Source: Thermoanaerobaculia bacterium (GTDB lineage: Bacteria > Acidobacteriota > Thermoanaerobaculia > Multivoradales > JAHEKO01). Taken from it: 61,468 nucleotides of DNA. Below are positions 60,273 through 61,468 of the stretch, one piece after another (position 1 is the stretch's first letter; each line of letters begins with the position of its first letter). Location of the stretch: contig CAMYOG010000032.1 in the NCBI GenBank assembly GCA_947259925.1, positions 1 to 61,468 on the forward strand, read 5' to 3'. The notes beneath the pieces were generated by a model that saw only the letters and a list, made by a program, of their open reading frames with translations, searched no databases and had not been told where the DNA came from. A program made the translations under genes and the position numbers.

Positions 60273-60361
60273 GCTTGCACACAGTTTGCTGCAGTTTGAT
60301 TCGGCCTTATGATTCGGGCGTTTCTTTGGACTCGGCTTGCACACAGTTTGTTGTGGTTTGA
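60273..60361. repeat. Pair of 27-bp direct repeats beside the tRNA fragment
   Basis: GCTTGCACACAGTTTG followed by CTGCAGTTTGA (60273-60299) and TTGTGGTTTGA (60335-60361). They match at 24 of 27 positions and start 62 bp apart. Short direct repeats next to an attachment site are typical of integrase arm-type binding sites. No gene is seen between 60080 and 60512. Confidence 0.7.
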
Positions 60362-60511
60362 GTGCCCGTGATTACCCGGTGATTGCCAGGAGCCGCGATT
60401 CCGATGCCGTTTCCAGCAAGTTCGCGTGGGCGCTCTTGAGCCAAGGCAAGTCCCTACGGGCACGAGGGCCCCCGCCCCGAGAAGGGCCGACAATCCGGTC
60501 CCGGTTTCGGA

Positions 60512-61468
60512 TCAGCCCCCGCGACCGATCTGTTGCACCAGCTCCTGGAAGCGAGGCTCGTCGCGCATAGAGTCGAACTTCGGATCCGTTCGGGCCCAGA
60601 CCGTGCAGTCGGCGCGTTCCTCGATTCCCCGGGCGAGCCAGCGCAGTGCCTCCTCCGTGTCTCCCAGTCCCGCGTACACGGTGGAGACCTCGTAGGCGCA
60701 CACATACTGCCGCCCGGCCAGATCGACGAGGTCCTCGAGAACTTCCCTGGCCCTTTCGCGCTGTCCCAAGGCAACCTTGACCCCTGCCAAGAACTCCAAG
60801 ATGAACGAAGCGTCGCCGCCGATCTCCCGAGCCTTCTCCAGCTGAGCGTCGGCCTCGGCGAGGCGACCCTGCATCTCGAGGGCGATGCCTAGCACGACGT
60901 GGGCCAAGGGGCTGTCGGGTGCCAGTTCGAGCGATGCTTCCCCCGCTTCGACTGCCTTCTCGTATTCCCTAGTGAAGTAGTAGATGAGGCTGGCGTAGGT
61001 TGCGATGTAGGGCGACAAGGGATCGAGCTCTTCGGCGAGCTCGAGTTCGGGGAGCGCTTCGTCGGCTCGACCAGCCGCGGCCAGATGCGCCGCGAGATGG
61101 ATATGTGCGATCGCCAGGCTCGGCTTTAACTCGATGGCTCGTTTGAGCGCGGTCTCGGCACCGTCCCAATCGAACTCGTACTCCAGTTTGATCGATCCCA
61201 GCACCGCATGCGCGTCGGCCAGGTACGGATCCAACTCCAACGCCTTGACGGCCGCCGCTCTGGCCTTCGGCATGACTTCGCGAGGCGGGACGGAGAAGGT
61301 CTTGAGCTGCGCGTACGCTTCGGCGAGGCCCGAATAGGGGAGCGCAGACGTCGGATCGAGCGCGATCGCCTGGTGGAACAGAGCGATCGCCTTCTGTGCT
61401 TCATCCGGGTGCCACTGCTCCATCGCGTAGCGGCCGCGAAGGTAGAGGCGATGGGCCTCGGGATCGAC
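60512..61468 (-). CDS. TPR-repeat protein, C-terminal part (probably of a kinase-TPR protein), cut by the right edge
   Basis: The frame is open to the window end, giving at least 318 residues. It starts inside with DPEAHRLYLRGRYAMEQW, the sequence that normally follows the FlgO/TolB-like region in kinase-TPR proteins such as the one at 9522. TPR units follow (AIALFHQAIALDPTSALPYS, AETALKRAIELKPSLAIAHI, AVEAGEASLELAPDSPLAHV). The end, DSMRDEPRFQELVQQIG, is the usual closing motif of this family. The kinase or other N-terminal domain is outside the window. Confidence 0.88.
   Translation of the reverse strand, partial: VDPEAHRLYLRGRYAMEQWHPDEAQKAIALFHQAIALDPTSALPYSGLAEAYAQLKTFSVPPREVMPKARAAAVKALELDPYLADAHAVLGSIKLEYEFDWDGAETALKRAIELKPSLAIAHIHLAAHLAAAGRADEALPELELAEELDPLSPYIATYASLIYYFTREYEKAVEAGEASLELAPDSPLAHVVLGIALEMQGRLAEADAQLEKAREIGGDASFILEFLAGVKVALGQRERAREVLEDLVDLAGRQYVCAYEVSTVYAGLGDTEEALRWLARGIEERADCTVWARTDPKFDSMRDEPRFQELVQQIGRGG

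Noticed and set aside
60210..60320. Complete tRNA-Thr gene
   Set aside because: Only the anticodon arm, T-arm and 3' acceptor strand are present. The upstream sequence has no D-arm or 5' acceptor strand, so it is a 3' fragment.

Overview
This is a GC-rich, gene-dense bacterial window. Its gene content points to an uncultured Acidobacteriota-type bacterium, possibly Thermoanaerobaculia-like. The indicators are repeated Ser/Thr kinase-TPR proteins, FG-GAP/ASPIC (CRTAC1-like) lipoproteins, a very large BNR/sialidase-like secreted protein, a DUF3604 protein and abundant TPR lipoproteins. This assignment is inferred from gene families; there is no rRNA or complete tRNA in the window.

Layout. 1-2.6 kb (minus): a coxM-coxS-coxL carbon monoxide dehydrogenase operon running off the left edge. 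coxL is frameshifted by a perfect 71-bp tandem duplication, and a collapsed coxG-like remnant lies just upstream of coxM. 2.7-3.9 kb: gene debris, with a RelE toxin carrying a VapC-like tail, its ribbon-helix-helix antitoxin, and a kinase cut off at its DFG motif. 4.0-9.5 kb (plus): three translationally coupled secreted proteins (two FG-GAP/ASPIC, one TPR), followed by a full receptor-type kinase-TPR protein. 12.2-16.4 kb: egtB coupled to a triheme lipoprotein flavocytochrome, converging on a ComEC-like metallo-beta-lactamase gene. 17-24.6 kb: an SLC13/RCK_C transporter, membrane and outer-membrane proteins, and a Trp-rich secreted protein. 25-32 kb: DUF3604, DUF4136, HdeD, an aminotransferase coupled to a CaiB-type CoA transferase, and small proteins. 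32.6-38.8 kb: a large BNR-propeller protein, a rearranged duplicate of its C-terminus 3 kb away, and between them an HD-GYP c-di-GMP phosphodiesterase coupled to a TPR lipoprotein. 39-41.4 kb: membrane, SRPBCC and SnoaL-like proteins.

The region from 41.6 to 60.3 kb looks like an accretion of decayed integrative elements at a tRNA-Thr(CGT) gene. Three direct copies of the tRNA 3' half (about 41662, 48324 and 60216) divide it. The first interval (6.7 kb) carries an IS91-type transposase fragment and a two-gene module: a three-TM, charged coiled-coil-like protein and a 1450-residue protein with two patatin lipase domains. No known defence partner such as a CD-NTase is next to it. This is the best candidate for an undescribed system. 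The second interval (12 kb) holds the N- and C-terminal pieces of one tyrosine recombinase separated by doxX-like and frameshifted nei genes. It also has an AlpA-type regulator with strong palindromic operators, a type-B carboxylesterase, an M23 peptidase gene with an in-frame amber codon, an OmpR/histidine kinase pair, a PQQ-propeller protein, and a tightly coupled DUF1538-DUF1538-PII-like-CBS operon that looks like a PII-controlled transporter. The right edge cuts into another kinase-TPR protein.

Several single lesions (71-bp duplication, one-base deletion, amber codon) could be true pseudogenisation or assembly errors; read mapping would decide. All functional statements are from sequence motifs read by eye, with no database search.
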